From the NCBI RefSeq assembly GCF_913054395.1, contig NZ_CAJXIP010000012.1, positions 1 through 47,837 on the forward strand: a stretch of 47,837 nt of DNA. The letters are read 5' to 3'. The DNA comes from an uncultured Roseovarius sp. GTDB lineage: Bacteria; Pseudomonadota; Alphaproteobacteria; Rhodobacterales; Rhodobacteraceae. The position numbers and the translations under genes are program-made. Below are positions 7,674-16,434 of this stretch, in pieces (the first letter of the stretch is position 1; each line of letters starts with the position of its first letter). The notes beneath the pieces were generated by a model. It was given only the letters and a program-made list of their open reading frames with translations. It was not told the DNA's origin and did no database searches.

Positions 7674-9092
7674 TCATCGGTGCGCTGCGTGCTTGTGTAG
7701 AGTATGCGTGATCAGGCTGGCATGGCCAAACAGGGGATGAGGGTGGCGGTGCATACCACGATCAGCCGGCGGGTTGTGGATCAGCCGCCAGCCCAGCCAT
7801 ATCGCGATTGAAGCAAATACGACGCTCCCAATCGCCTGCCCGATCAGGACTCCCTGCGCGCCGAGCAGCATACCGCCAACGATGACGAACGGCCAGGTGC
7901 CCAGTGTATTTTGCCCCCAACTCAGCCATGTCGAATAAGACGGGCGGCCCAGCGTATTGAACGAAGCGCTGGCGACGAAAATTGCGCCATTGAAGAAGGA
8001 CGCGAGAGCCAACGGGAAGCAGAAGAGGAAAATCAGTGACTTCGTCAAGTTCTCGGCACCGAACAGCGCGGCGATCGGGCCTCGGAAGACCAGCAAGATC
8101 AGGGTGATGAAGACCACATAGATCGCAACAAACTTAAGAGCGTCGATATAAGCCCTCTTGACCCTCTCTATATTGCCGGCGCCAAAATTCTGGCCGATGA
8201 TCGGCCCGATAGCGCCCGCAAGGGCCCAAATCACCGAGAATGCCACCGGCGTCAGTCTCCCGATCACCGCCATGCCGGCAACCGCCTCGGCGCCGAATTT
8301 CGACATTTCGCGGGTCACGATCGCGGTGCCGATTGGCGTGGCCACGCTTGTCAGGACAGCCCGAACGGCGAAGTATGAAACCGGCTGGTAGTCACGCCAG
8401 AGTAACCTGAGTTTGGGTCGGACAAAGGCGTTGTGGCGGCGCATCGCCGGATAAACTGCGAAACCGAGCGTCACGAACCGTGCCGCCACCGTCGCCCAGG
8501 CTGCGCCCTCCATTCCCATATCCAGGCCAAAGATCAGGATCGGGTCCAGTACGGCGTTGGTCGCTGCCCCGAATAGCGATGGGTACATTGCCAACCGGTT
8601 CTCGCCATAACCTCGAAGTACCGTCACGGTGACCATGGAGAGCCCCGATACAAACGTGAACGGGATGATTATCCAAAGATAGGTCGCAGCCAGTTCGGCC
8701 ACCTTGCCCTCAGCCCCCAGAAGCCCAAGGAAAAACTCTGTATTTGACAATAGAATCAGTGGTATAAAGATGGAGGTCAACACAGAAAACATCGCTGTAC
8801 TGGTGGCGTATTCCCGGGCTTCCAGCTTGTCACCCGAGCCGATTGACCGCGATGTCAGGACACCGGCAGCGACCGACACCCCGATATTGATAGCGCTGGT
8901 AAAGAACATGAGGGCGCTGGCATAGCCTGCTGCAGCGGCCAACACCTCATGACCTAGCATCGAAATGAATATCAGGTCGATCAGATCAACCGCATAGATC
9001 GCCATCAGGCCGATGCTGGCCGTAAAGGATGAAACGGACACGTGACGCATGATGCTGCCAGTGGTAAACACCGCATTGTTCTCGGTCGTCAT
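7674..9092 (-). CDS. MATE family efflux transporter with histidine-rich tail
   Basis: A 472-residue inner-membrane exporter of the MATE/MatE family, which extrudes drugs or metabolites using Na+ or H+ gradients. Around twelve hydrophobic segments are seen. Family marks include DLIDLIFISMLGHEVLAAA near the N-terminus, VLRGYGENRLAMYPS, NAVLDPILIFGLDMGMEGAA and, in the second half, GPIIGQNFGAG. The C-terminal 30 residues (RGMHRHPHPLFGHASLIT, then HTLHKHAAHR) are unusually rich in histidine, a feature I do not associate with ordinary MATE proteins. It stands alone and is not obviously part of an operon. The substrate is unknown. Confidence 0.88.
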   Translation of the reverse strand: MTTENNAVFTTGSIMRHVSVSSFTASIGLMAIYAVDLIDLIFISMLGHEVLAAAAGYASALMFFTSAINIGVSVAAGVLTSRSIGSGDKLEAREYATSTAMFSVLTSIFIPLILLSNTEFFLGLLGAEGKVAELAATYLWIIIPFTFVSGLSMVTVTVLRGYGENRLAMYPSLFGAATNAVLDPILIFGLDMGMEGAAWATVAARFVTLGFAVYPAMRRHNAFVRPKLRLLWRDYQPVSYFAVRAVLTSVATPIGTAIVTREMSKFGAEAVAGMAVIGRLTPVAFSVIWALAGAIGPIIGQNFGAGNIERVKRAYIDALKFVAIYVVFITLILLVFRGPIAALFGAENLTKSLIFLFCFPLALASFFNGAIFVASASFNTLGRPSYSTWLSWGQNTLGTWPFVIVGGMLLGAQGVLIGQAIGSVVFASIAIWLGWRLIHNPPADRGMHRHPHPLFGHASLITHTLHKHAAHR

Positions 9093-9453
9093 CTCGAATC
9101 TCTCTTAGTTGATCGACCGTGCAAGCATTTCAGGGCCGCATAATTTCCCCTTTTGCACCCGACTAGTGTACAAGCCTAAGCCATAGGTGGGTAGCCTCAA
9201 GTTACGTAGGGGCAACCCAGCCAGACCGCTTGCTACGAAAACTGTCTGCCGCATAGGGTGTTTGCGTAAAATATGACCTCTGCATGGTGAATCGAGCATG
9301 CAATGGCCGAGCCAGCCGTGCACGTCGAGCCCGACGCCGCAGAGATATAGTTAAAAGTTGGCGATTGCCCCTGAGGGGCGGCATATCGTGGCGTTGTTCA
9401 CGCGCCGCAATTCTCATCTGAGAACAGGATATGCCACATGACGACAAAAACCA
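9093..9453. other. Gene-free stretch upstream of the MATE gene
   Basis: No coding region is supported. It contains the presumed MATE promoter, a small perfect dyad GCCCCTGAGGGGC near 9366-9378, and at 9438 a short open frame starting MTTKTITQLPYPQG that might be the first codons of a lost transposase. I cannot confirm that last point. Confidence 0.35.
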
Positions 9454-9702
9454 TTACCCAACTGCCCTATCCACAGGGGTTTTCGCCTGACCCTCTGAGG
9501 GCCAGGCATTCGACATCTTCACATAGGTGTAGGCGCTGAAACCCGTCACCATGGCTCCAACCGCGAAGGCCAGTGGAAACCAGGGCCCCGCCATCTCTGC
9601 TATCTTCCCCGTGAGTGCGAGGATCCCGGCCCCGATCATCGCACAGATACCCATCGCCACGGCGTCGAAGAGTGACAGGATGTTCTTTTCGTATTGTTGC
9701 AC
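9454..9702 (-). pseudogene. APC superfamily permease, N-terminal fragment
   Basis: An 82-codon remnant of an amino-acid/polyamine/organocation permease. It starts at a GTG with an AAAGAGTGAGG site and reads QQYEKNILSLFDAVAMG, then MIGAGILALTGKIAEMAGP, FSAYTYVKMSNAWPSEG and a short unrelated tail to a stop. The intact family has about 420-450 residues and twelve membrane helices; only the first two remain. Homology ends near 9500, which marks the junction of a deletion or insertion. Confidence 0.7.
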
Positions 9703-9704
9703 CC

Positions 9705-9835
9705 TCACTCTTTCCGTCCATCCTTTAGTCGTGTCGCCGTGACGCCGGTGACGGTCATATGAATCTGATACGCGCGCAGATCCTCCGGCGTAGCCGTGTC
9801 GGGTATCGTTTCCTTCAATCTCGGGTTTGTGGGCT
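9705..9835 (-). pseudogene. Tyrosine recombinase (integrase) N-terminal fragment
   Basis: The translation DTATPEDLRAYQIHMTVTGV matches the SAM-like N-terminal core-binding segment of tyrosine recombinases often linked to IS91-type elements. The rest of the protein, including the catalytic Arg-His-Arg-Tyr domain, is absent, and the flanking sequence is unrelated. It abuts the truncated permease, so this spot has been rearranged at least twice. Confidence 0.5.
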
Positions 9836-10000
9836 CGAGGAATGAACGCTTTATACTTGCAGAATGGCCGAATCTCTGGCCGCGCCACGTCAAGGATCTC
9901 ATAGAATCAATGGCTTAGATTGTTCTGATGGCCAAGTAATGCTGGTCGCAACAATTGCTCTGTCGATCAGGTCCGTTTTCTCTTCGTGTGTCATGTTCTC

Positions 10001-10029
10001 TTGAAATCGACCACAATACTTGATTAAAT
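10001..10029 (+). promoter_or_regulatory. Candidate sigma70 promoter for the hydroxy-acid oxidase
   Basis: TTGAAA at 10001-10006 and TTAAAT at 10024-10029 are separated by 17 bases and lie 29 bases before the ATG at 10059, in an A/T-rich stretch. This is a reasonable -35/-10 pair by inspection only. Confidence 0.4.
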
Positions 10030-10058
10030 TACACGGATAATTAAACCGGAAAATTGAT

Positions 10059-11102
10059 ATGATAAATACCCCCCTGCACAAATATGCTTCGGTCGCTTGC
10101 GACGTGCTATCGCCAGAGGCTTACGCCTACATCGTCGGCGGCGCAGGCCGCGAGGGGTGCATTGCGCGCAACGAGGGGGGGTGGTCCGAAATCCTGCTCA
10201 GCCCCGAGCCGATGCAGGATATGACAGGCCTGTCGTCGGCGATATCAATTCAGGGAACCAAGGTGGATTTCCCCTGTTTCGTTGCGCCCATGGCCTTTCA
10301 GAAACTGGCCCATCCGGAAGGTGAGAGGGCAATGGCCGTGGGCGCGGCATCGCAAGGCGCGGGGTTTGTCCTGTCCTGTCAGACATCGGTGGCCCCGGTC
10401 GAGGTCGCCGCGGGTCCGTTCTGGTTTCAACTTTACCTTCAGAATGATCCCGTCGCGACTGTCAGTCTGGTTCAGACTGCTATTGCTTCGGGGGCTTCAG
10501 CCTTGATCGTCACGATTGATGCTCCTGTGAACGGCATTCGCAATCGCGAACAGGAAGCCGGTTTTGTTTTGCCCGAAGGCATCCGCCCGGTTCTGATGGA
10601 TGGTTTGCCCATACCGGCGAAGCCAACCGATCCTGTGGTTTCACGCGGTCAGACAGCCCCGGTCTGGGATGATCTGGCGCGGCTTTGCAGGCACTCTCCG
10701 ATTCCGGTTTTCGGCAAGGGCGTCATGTCGGTCGAGACCGGAAAACGCGCGCTGGATGCGGGATGTGCAGGGTTGATCGTGTCGAACCATGGCGGGCGCG
10801 TGCTGGATGGATTGCCTGCCACGGCAAGTGTTTTGCCCTCCATTCGGCGGGCTTTCGCAGAGGCGACACTATTGGTTGACGGAGGCATACGTTGCGGCGA
10901 GGACATGTTCCGCGCGATTGCTCTGGGTGCCGATGCCGTGCTTGTCGGGCGGCCCGTATATTTCGCGCTGGCGCTTGACGGAGCACGCGGCGTTGCCACG
11001 TGCCTGCGCCGCTTGCGGGATGAATTTCTGGCGACAATGATCCTCTGTGGCACGCCCACGGTGGCCGATATCACGGCCGATCACCTTTATCGGAACGCGT
11101 AG
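10059..11102 (+). CDS. FMN-dependent 2-hydroxy-acid oxidase/dehydrogenase
   Basis: A 347-residue TIM-barrel flavoenzyme of the glycolate oxidase / L-lactate dehydrogenase family, which oxidises L-2-hydroxy acids to 2-keto acids. Readable landmarks are FVAPMAFQKLAHPEGERAMA, FQLYLQNDP, IVTIDAPVNGIRNREQ, the lysine in FGKGVMSVETG, the active-site SNHGGRVLDGLPAT with catalytic His and Arg, and the FMN-phosphate loop LVDGGIRCGEDMFRAI then GADAVLVGRP. A GGAAAATTGAT stretch serves as ribosome-binding site. It converges on tonB and the two coding regions overlap by 16 bases. The neighbourhood (PiuC-like hydroxylase, TonB system, siderophore receptor) suggests, as inference only, a substrate related to hydroxycarboxylate iron ligands. 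No signal peptide: cytoplasmic or membrane-associated. Confidence 0.87.
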   Translation: MINTPLHKYASVACDVLSPEAYAYIVGGAGREGCIARNEGGWSEILLSPEPMQDMTGLSSAISIQGTKVDFPCFVAPMAFQKLAHPEGERAMAVGAASQGAGFVLSCQTSVAPVEVAAGPFWFQLYLQNDPVATVSLVQTAIASGASALIVTIDAPVNGIRNREQEAGFVLPEGIRPVLMDGLPIPAKPTDPVVSRGQTAPVWDDLARLCRHSPIPVFGKGVMSVETGKRALDAGCAGLIVSNHGGRVLDGLPATASVLPSIRRAFAEATLLVDGGIRCGEDMFRAIALGADAVLVGRPVYFALALDGARGVATCLRRLRDEFLATMILCGTPTVADITADHLYRNA

Positions 11103-11917
11103 GAAATCGGCAATCGCAGATCGAACGGACCAGCCCCCATCGCGGCGGGCGGGGGCGGCAATCTTTCGAATCCGTCGAACAGATCAAGCGCCGCATTGTC
11201 CAGGACCGGCCAACCGGAACTTTCGAGCACCTCCTGCATGGTCAGACGCCCATAGGTATCCAGCGTGAAGGCAACAACGACGGTCCCTTCCGCCCGTGCC
11301 TCGCGGGCACGGCGGGGATAGGTTTTCGCCGCGGCGATGGTCAGCACCAGATCCTTTTGCCATTCGGTCACAAGGGCCAGCGTTTCTTCATCCGTCAGGC
11401 CGACCTCCTGTTCCTCGGATCCGGTCATCGCGTCCCGCCCCGCGCTTGCCTGTGGCGCTGCGGCGCGGCTTTCCACTGCGGCATCCGTGGTCTGTTGCTC
11501 TTGCGCTTCGGTCGGCACTTCGCTGGCGTCTTCGGCGGTCTCGCTTTCCTCTTCCACTTCGGTTGCGATGCGAAACTCCAGTTCCGGGTCGTCCACCTGA
11601 TACGGGATTTGCGCCAGAAGCGGGGTGTCGCTGGATTTGACCGCTACCACCTCTTTGGGGCTTTCGATGACGGCTTGGCTGTCTTGCGCCACATCCCCTT
11701 CCGTCAGATCGGCTTCGGGCGCCGCCATCAACATTTCAACCGGCAAGAGGTCAATGAAATCGCGTCCCTTAAGGCCGTAGTCTTCAATCAGGGGCGCATC
11801 GGGAAGGGGGCGCGAGAGGCCATAGGCGGCGATCCCGACATGGGCGAGCAAACTCAGCCCCAGACCAGAGATCACCGCCACCCCCATTCCGCGCGCAGGA
11901 CGGTACGCAAGGCTCAT
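11087..11917 (-). CDS. tonB: TonB energy-transducing protein
   Basis: A 276-residue TonB-family protein that couples the proton motive force harvested by ExbB/ExbD to outer-membrane receptors. It has one N-terminal membrane anchor (about residues 12-34, VAVISGLGLSLLAHVGIAAYGL), a long periplasmic spacer, and a C-terminal TonB domain (about 195-276) with YPRRAREARAEGTVVV, LTMQEVLESSGWPVLDNAAL and RLPISYAF. The spacer is acidic and glutamine/alanine-rich rather than the usual Pro-Lys/Pro-Glu rod, which is unusual. The start overlaps the exbD stop by ATGA, so it is translationally coupled. The 3' end overlaps the convergent hydroxy-acid oxidase gene by 16 bases. Confidence 0.88.
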   Translation of the reverse strand: MSLAYRPARGMGVAVISGLGLSLLAHVGIAAYGLSRPLPDAPLIEDYGLKGRDFIDLLPVEMLMAAPEADLTEGDVAQDSQAVIESPKEVVAVKSSDTPLLAQIPYQVDDPELEFRIATEVEEESETAEDASEVPTEAQEQQTTDAAVESRAAAPQASAGRDAMTGSEEQEVGLTDEETLALVTEWQKDLVLTIAAAKTYPRRAREARAEGTVVVAFTLDTYGRLTMQEVLESSGWPVLDNAALDLFDGFERLPPPPAAMGAGPFDLRLPISYAFR

Positions 11918-12357
11918 TGCGGGGGCGCCGCTTGCGTGTCTTGTTCGTCTTCCAGCCCGACAAGACCGATCTTGAGATAGCCCTCGCCCCGCATCCGGTT
12001 CATCACCGCCATCATTTCCCCATAGGGAACCGTCCGGTCGGCAGAGATATAGAGCCGCGTATCGCGGTTCAGCATCGTTGCCATGCCCAATTCCATCGGC
12101 AGCGCATCAAGGGTCGTCTCACGCTCACCGACCATCAGCGTCAGGTCCTGCGTGACCGTCACGATCACCGGATCATCCGGTCGCGACGCCGCCTGAGCCG
12201 AGGCGACAGGCAATTCGACCGGCACATCGACGGTCGAAAGCGGAGCGGCCACCATGAAGATGATCAACAAAACAAGCATCACATCAATAAAGGGCGTGAT
12301 ATTAATGTCGGCATTGGCCGCAAGATCGTCTTCCCCCATCGAGAGTTTGACAGCCAT
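11914..12357 (-). CDS. exbD: ExbD biopolymer transport protein
   Basis: A 147-residue inner-membrane partner of ExbB and TonB. The single membrane helix contains the family hallmark DINITPFIDVMLVLLIIF with the essential aspartate, followed by MVAAPLSTVDVPVELP and a periplasmic domain ending in YLKIGLVGLEDEQ. I chose the ATG at 12357, five bases beyond the exbB stop and with a GAGTAGGG site, over the longer open frame. Its stop overlaps the tonB start by ATGA. Confidence 0.9.
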   Translation of the reverse strand: MAVKLSMGEDDLAANADINITPFIDVMLVLLIIFMVAAPLSTVDVPVELPVASAQAASRPDDPVIVTVTQDLTLMVGERETTLDALPMELGMATMLNRDTRLYISADRTVPYGEMMAVMNRMRGEGYLKIGLVGLEDEQDTQAAPPQ

Positions 12358-12361
12358 GACC

Positions 12362-13135
12362 CTACTCCGCGGCCAGGTGCAGATCAGGCTTTGCGCTCTC
12401 TGCATCACGGTCAAGGTCGCGTGAAAGTGTGCGCAGGACCAAGGCGCCCGCATCGCCACAACCTGTGCGATACCCGCCGATCAGCCGGGTCAGGTGGTTG
12501 TAAAGGATCACCGCAGGAATGGCGGCGACAAGGCCGATGGCGGTGGCCAGCAAGGCCTCTGCGATGCCCGGCGCGACGACAGAAAGGTTCGTCGTTCCGC
12601 TTTGTGCAATCCCGACAAAGGAATTCATGATGCCCCAGACGGTGCCGAAAAGCCCGATAAAGGGCGCAGTGGCACCGATAGAGCCGATCACGGTTGCGCC
12701 CGACTGCATGGTCCGGGCCGCCCCCGCCTCGATCCGCGACAGATCAAGCGCACAGCGTTCCTTGATCCCCTCGGCGGGCAAGCCGCGAGAGGCGATCCTT
12801 TCTGCCTCTGCGGCCGCCTGCATCACCTGAACCGCGCCTTTGCGCAGGGGGGCGCCCAACCGCCCGCGTCCGTCCAGGGCCTTGTAATCCCGTCTCAACC
12901 GGCGGTTCGCCACGCCGATCTGGATCAGCTTTCCCGCCCAGATCGCCCAGGCCAGGGCCGATGCCGCCAAAAGCGAGAGCATCACCGCCTTGACCACCCA
13001 GTCGGCGTCCATGAACATGGCCAGGGGCGTCAGCACCTCGGTCTCTGCCGCAGCCTGCAACCGCATGGCGAGCCCGTCAAGGCCGAGTGTATTCGCCCAA
13101 CCGATTAGCGTTTCATTGCTTGTACTTGCCGACAT
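12362..13135 (-). CDS. exbB: ExbB biopolymer transport protein (MotA/TolQ/ExbB family)
   Basis: A 257-residue inner-membrane proton-channel subunit energising TonB. Three membrane segments are seen: VVKAVMLSLLAASALAWAIW, the region from SIGATAPFIGLFGTVWGIM, and VVAPGIAEALLATAIGL through AAIPAVILYN. The first hydrophobic stretch is preceded by about 45 residues of N-terminal extension, shorter than in some ExbB proteins with a signal peptide. I chose the ATG at 13135 because it follows the PiuC-like gene's TGA by a single base, which implies coupling; the longer open frame runs back into that gene. Confidence 0.9.
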   Translation of the reverse strand: MSASTSNETLIGWANTLGLDGLAMRLQAAAETEVLTPLAMFMDADWVVKAVMLSLLAASALAWAIWAGKLIQIGVANRRLRRDYKALDGRGRLGAPLRKGAVQVMQAAAEAERIASRGLPAEGIKERCALDLSRIEAGAARTMQSGATVIGSIGATAPFIGLFGTVWGIMNSFVGIAQSGTTNLSVVAPGIAEALLATAIGLVAAIPAVILYNHLTRLIGGYRTGCGDAGALVLRTLSRDLDRDAESAKPDLHLAAE

Positions 13136-13136
13136 G

Positions 13137-13820
13137 TCAGACCTCTGCCCATTGGCGGATAAGATTGTGATAGATGCCTGCCAGGCGAACCGTATCGGGG
13201 GCATTGTTGCCCAGGGCCGTGCCAAGCGACTGGATCGACTGGTCCAGATCGAAAAGCAGTTCGCGCTTTTGGGCGTCGCGGATCATGGATTGCACCCAGA
13301 AGAACGACGCAACCCGCGCCCCGCGGGTGACCGGCGTCACCTCGTGCAAAGAGGTCGATGGATACACCACCGCATGCCCGGCGGGCTGTTTCACGCTCTG
13401 GGCGCCGTAATGCCCTTCGACCACCAGTTCACCGCCGTCATATTCTTCGGGATCACCCAGAAACAGGGTACAGGAGATATCGGTGCGGATCTGCCGCCCC
13501 TCGCCGGGGATTACCCGGATCGCATTGTCCACATGGACGCCAAAAGTCTGCCCGCCGGCATAGCGGTTGAACATCGGCGGCAGAATTTGCGCGGGCAGCG
13601 CCGCAGAAACCCAAATCGGATGGGCCATCAGGGCGCGGACCATACGTGCCTGAAGGTCCGGCAGGATCGGAGAGCTCAGCGGTATCTGTTCATTGCGCTT
13701 GATCTCGGCCGATTGCGGCCCGGCGGTATGGCGTCCGTCCTGCCAGTCCGCCGCATCAAGGATGCTGCGGATTTCGGTGACCTCGTCTCGGGACAGAACA
13801 TCAGGAATGGTGATCAACAT
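13137..13820 (-). CDS. piuC: PiuC-like PKHD-type Fe(II)/2-oxoglutarate dioxygenase
   Basis: A 227-residue Fe(II)- and 2-oxoglutarate-dependent hydroxylase of the PKHD/PiuC (YbiX) family, commonly found beside siderophore TonB-dependent receptors. The iron ligands can be placed as His96 and Asp98 (FGVHVDNA) and His159 (STSLHEV); Arg169 ([14 protein letters not shown]) is the probable 2-oxoglutarate ligand. Other family signatures are [12 protein letters not shown] and [14 protein letters not shown]. Its substrate is not established; by association it probably modifies an imported iron chelate or a related ligand. It lies between the receptor and exbB in one leftward operon. Confidence 0.9.
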   Translation of the reverse strand: MLITIPDVLSRDEVTEIRSILDAADWQDGRHTAGPQSAEIKRNEQIPLSSPILPDLQARMVRALMAHPIWVSAALPAQILPPMFNRYAGGQTFGVHVDNAIRVIPGEGRQIRTDISCTLFLGDPEEYDGGELVVEGHYGAQSVKQPAGHAVVYPSTSLHEVTPVTRGARVASFFWVQSMIRDAQKRELLFDLDQSIQSLGTALGNNAPDTVRLAGIYHNLIRQWAEV

Positions 13821-13841
13821 ATTGGCTTTCCTTCGATAAGG

Positions 13842-13868
13842 TCTGGGGCCGATAGCGCCGCCCCCAGA
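13842..13868 (-). other. Intercistronic hairpin between receptor and piuC
   Basis: TCTGGGG (13842-13848) and CCCCAGA (13862-13868) form a 7-bp stem with a GC-rich 13-base loop in the 66-base gap between the receptor stop and the hydroxylase start. No T-run follows, so it looks like an mRNA-processing or stability element that could let the receptor message accumulate separately. Confidence 0.4.
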
Positions 13869-13886
13869 AATTGCGGGAGGGTAACC

Positions 13887-16313
13887 CTAGAACTTGATGT
13901 CAAGTGAGGCCGTCACCGACCGTCCGGGGGCCACGTAAACAAACGGCGTGCCGGAACGGTAGAAGGCGTCATAATAAACCTCGTCCGTAAGGTTATCGAC
14001 CCGCACGGTCAGGGCCTTGCCCTCGCCGATTTCATACTGGGTGAAGGCATCGAACCGCCAATAGGAGGGCAGGGTATTGCCGTTGCTTGCCGTTAAGCTG
14101 CCGCCCATCAGTTCACCCCGCCAGGTGGCCTGTCCGCCAATGTTCCAGCGATCGTTGACCTGGTAATTGGCAAGCAGGTTGATTTGTTCATGGGCGATAT
14201 TGGCCAATTCCGCGCCGATGTTGCTGCTGTCGGCACTTTGCAGCACTTTGCTTTGCATCCAGTTGGCGCTGCCATAAAGGCTCAACTTGTCGGTTACATT
14301 CCCCGACACGCCCAGTTCCAATCCGCGAATGCGGTACTTGCCGGTATCGGATGCGGTGGCCGATGGCCCCCGGCCGGAGGTTTCAATCGCGTTTTCCTTG
14401 GTTGTCTGGTAAAGCGCGGCCGTCCATGACAGGCCGTTCACCTCCCATTTGGTGCCGATCTCGAAGGCGGTGTTTTCTTCAGGTGCGAAATTCACATTCC
14501 TCGCATCAAGGCCGGAATAGCTTCCGCCGCCGGCATCAAGGCTCTGGCCCATCGGATCGGTCGAGGTTGCGTAGGATGCATAGACCATGCCCTGATCGTT
14601 CAGCCGATAGGTCAGGCCCGCGTTCCAGTTGAAGAAGGTATCTTCGCGCGACAGCCTGCTGGTCGCGGTGGAACGGGTGATCTTGTAATTGTCGATCCGC
14701 GTCCCGAGGTTCAGGATCAGATCGTCGCGCAATTCCATCACGTCGCCGATGTAGAGCGACCGCGAGGTGACATTGGTCTGGGTCACGGCAGGGTTACGCA
14801 CCAAGGCCGGGTTCGCGCAGGTCGATACATCGGGGGCGTAGATCGACAAGGAACAGCCTGACAGGTTCTCGACTGCGGTGCCGCCACCGGATTCCGATGT
14901 CAGCCCCTGATAGGATTGCTGATCCACCTCTTCGCGGGTGACTTCCAAACCGATCACGAGGTCATGGCCGATGTTACCGGTCGCCGCGTCAAACGACAGT
15001 TCGTTCTGGCTCGAGATAATGTTGTTCACCTGATACCGGCTTTTCGGCGAGGCGGTCAGCGTCCAGTTCGCCGGGTCGGCATCGGTGATATCTGGCCGTT
15101 CAGGCGCCGTGACCACGTAATCGTTGATCGATTCCGCGATCCGCAGCCTGGAATTCAGCATGACATCCGGTGCGACCTCATAGCCGACGCCAAAGGTCAG
15201 CATGGTCTGGGTCGCGTCATGAAAATCGCGTGCGGTATTGCCGTAGAAGGTGCTGCGATCCAGCTTTGGGCGCCCCGCAGCCGCCTCGGTAAAGGGAATG
15301 TCATTGGCGCCATCCCACGGCACGCCCCAATCGGGGATCCCGTGGAACTCAGAGCGCGTCAGGTCGACCGAAACCGTCAGGTCGTCGGTCGCATCATATT
15401 CCGCCGCGACGGACAGGCCGCGGCGATCATCCTCGACATCGTCGCGCCCCGCCACACCCGCGCTTTGGGCCATGAGGTTCACGCGGGTGCGGAATCGGTC
15501 GCTCCAGACCTTGTTCCAATCCAGTGTCTGGCGATACAGATCTGCCGAGCCGACAGTGGTCTGACTTAGAAGGAAATCTTCGTTCTGGGGGGATTTCGTG
15601 ACGATATTCACCGCCCCCCCCGTCGTGCCGCGCCCGGCGATCGAACCGGTCGGGCCTTTGGTCACTTCGACCTGTTCGGCATTGAAGGTTTCGCTGACGC
15701 TAACGCCGGCATTGCGCTGCCCATCGACGAACATATCGTTCGAGGCGCGGAAACCGCGGATAAAGAGCACGTCGCCAAAGGCATTGCCGCCTTCACCGGT
15801 GCCAAGCGTCAAGCCCGGCGTGGTGCGTGCCAGTTCGCGCACGCTTGTCGCGTTTTTGTCGGCCAGCACTTCCTGCGTCACGGCCGTCACCGTGCGGGCG
15901 GTTTGGGATAGCGGTTGCCTGAGCAGGGAATTGCCTGACGACAACGCGGTATAGGGCGCATCGGGGTCGGCATAGGCGGAGGTGCCATTGGTGCCTGCGG
16001 CGTTTGCCGTACTGCTTGCTGTTTCCTCGACCGCTGTTTCGGCGGGCGGGGCTGCCACGGGGTCGGACGGTGCGGCGGCGGCTGTCTTGCGGGGTTGGCG
16101 GGGCGCGGGTTGGGTGGTCGCTGCGGGTGCCGCGGTTTCAACCTCGACCGTGGGCAAAAGGATGAAGCCGTTTGCATCCGCCGTTTGCGCCGCCGCTGGT
16201 GACGCCGCGGTCAAGGTCGCTGCGGTGATCATTGCCAATCGCTGTGGAGAGGGTGAAGAAACGGATGCGCAAGCGGTTCGGCGCAGGGATGCCGGTGTTT
16301 TAACGGTAGACAT
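13887..16313 (-). CDS. TonB-dependent siderophore receptor (catecholate type, Fiu/CirA-like)
   Basis: An 808-residue outer-membrane receptor for an iron-siderophore. It has an N-terminal signal region (about residues 1-43), an Ala/Pro/Thr-rich stretch (about 50-120), a plug domain (about 130-240: SLLRQPLSQTARTVTAVTQE, VLFIRGFRASNDMFVDGQR, TKGPTGSIAGRGTTGGAVN) and a beta-barrel ending in a terminal phenylalanine (SVTASLDIKF). The SLLRQPLSQTARTV block is the TonB-box/plug border typical of siderophore receptors. I chose the ATG at 16313 because it gives a sensible export signal; an earlier in-frame ATG at 16370 is possible. It heads the operon with piuC, exbB, exbD and tonB and diverges from hemP. 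Confidence 0.88.
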   Translation of the reverse strand: MSTVKTPASLRRTACASVSSPSPQRLAMITAATLTAASPAAAQTADANGFILLPTVEVETAAPAATTQPAPRQPRKTAAAAPSDPVAAPPAETAVEETASSTANAAGTNGTSAYADPDAPYTALSSGNSLLRQPLSQTARTVTAVTQEVLADKNATSVRELARTTPGLTLGTGEGGNAFGDVLFIRGFRASNDMFVDGQRNAGVSVSETFNAEQVEVTKGPTGSIAGRGTTGGAVNIVTKSPQNEDFLLSQTTVGSADLYRQTLDWNKVWSDRFRTRVNLMAQSAGVAGRDDVEDDRRGLSVAAEYDATDDLTVSVDLTRSEFHGIPDWGVPWDGANDIPFTEAAAGRPKLDRSTFYGNTARDFHDATQTMLTFGVGYEVAPDVMLNSRLRIAESINDYVVTAPERPDITDADPANWTLTASPKSRYQVNNIISSQNELSFDAATGNIGHDLVIGLEVTREEVDQQSYQGLTSESGGGTAVENLSGCSLSIYAPDVSTCANPALVRNPAVTQTNVTSRSLYIGDVMELRDDLILNLGTRIDNYKITRSTATSRLSREDTFFNWNAGLTYRLNDQGMVYASYATSTDPMGQSLDAGGGSYSGLDARNVNFAPEENTAFEIGTKWEVNGLSWTAALYQTTKENAIETSGRGPSATASDTGKYRIRGLELGVSGNVTDKLSLYGSANWMQSKVLQSADSSNIGAELANIAHEQINLLANYQVNDRWNIGGQATWRGELMGGSLTASNGNTLPSYWRFDAFTQYEIGEGKALTVRVDNLTDEVYYDAFYRSGTPFVYVAPGRSVTASLDIKF

Positions 16314-16406
16314 GAATAGGTGATCCCCCGACGCCCGTTTGAGACGGGCGTCTACAAATGGTGTTTTCATTTTTTGCTGGGGATAACCTGGCTTTCGCGG
16401 CGGAGA

Positions 16407-16433
16407 GTTATATATTCCGACAAATACAGTCAA
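16407..16433 (-). promoter_or_regulatory. Candidate promoter of the siderophore receptor operon
   Basis: On the minus strand, TTGACT (16428-16433) and TATAAC (16407-16412) are 15 bases apart, a little short of the ideal spacer. A perfect 14-bp palindrome lies immediately upstream of the -35 box, which is consistent with iron-responsive control. Confidence 0.35.
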
Positions 16434-16434
16434 G

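Noticed and set aside
9170..9215. CCTCAAGTTAC segment upstream of the MATE gene, considered as a SoxR/MerR-type operator
   Set aside because: Only one half-site is present; the second arm does not pair, and no MerR regulator is nearby.
9438..9540. Short open frame starting MTTKTITQLPYPQG, thought of as the start of an IS256-type transposase
   Set aside because: Only about 20 codons are available before it runs into permease-derived sequence; the resemblance is too weak to call.
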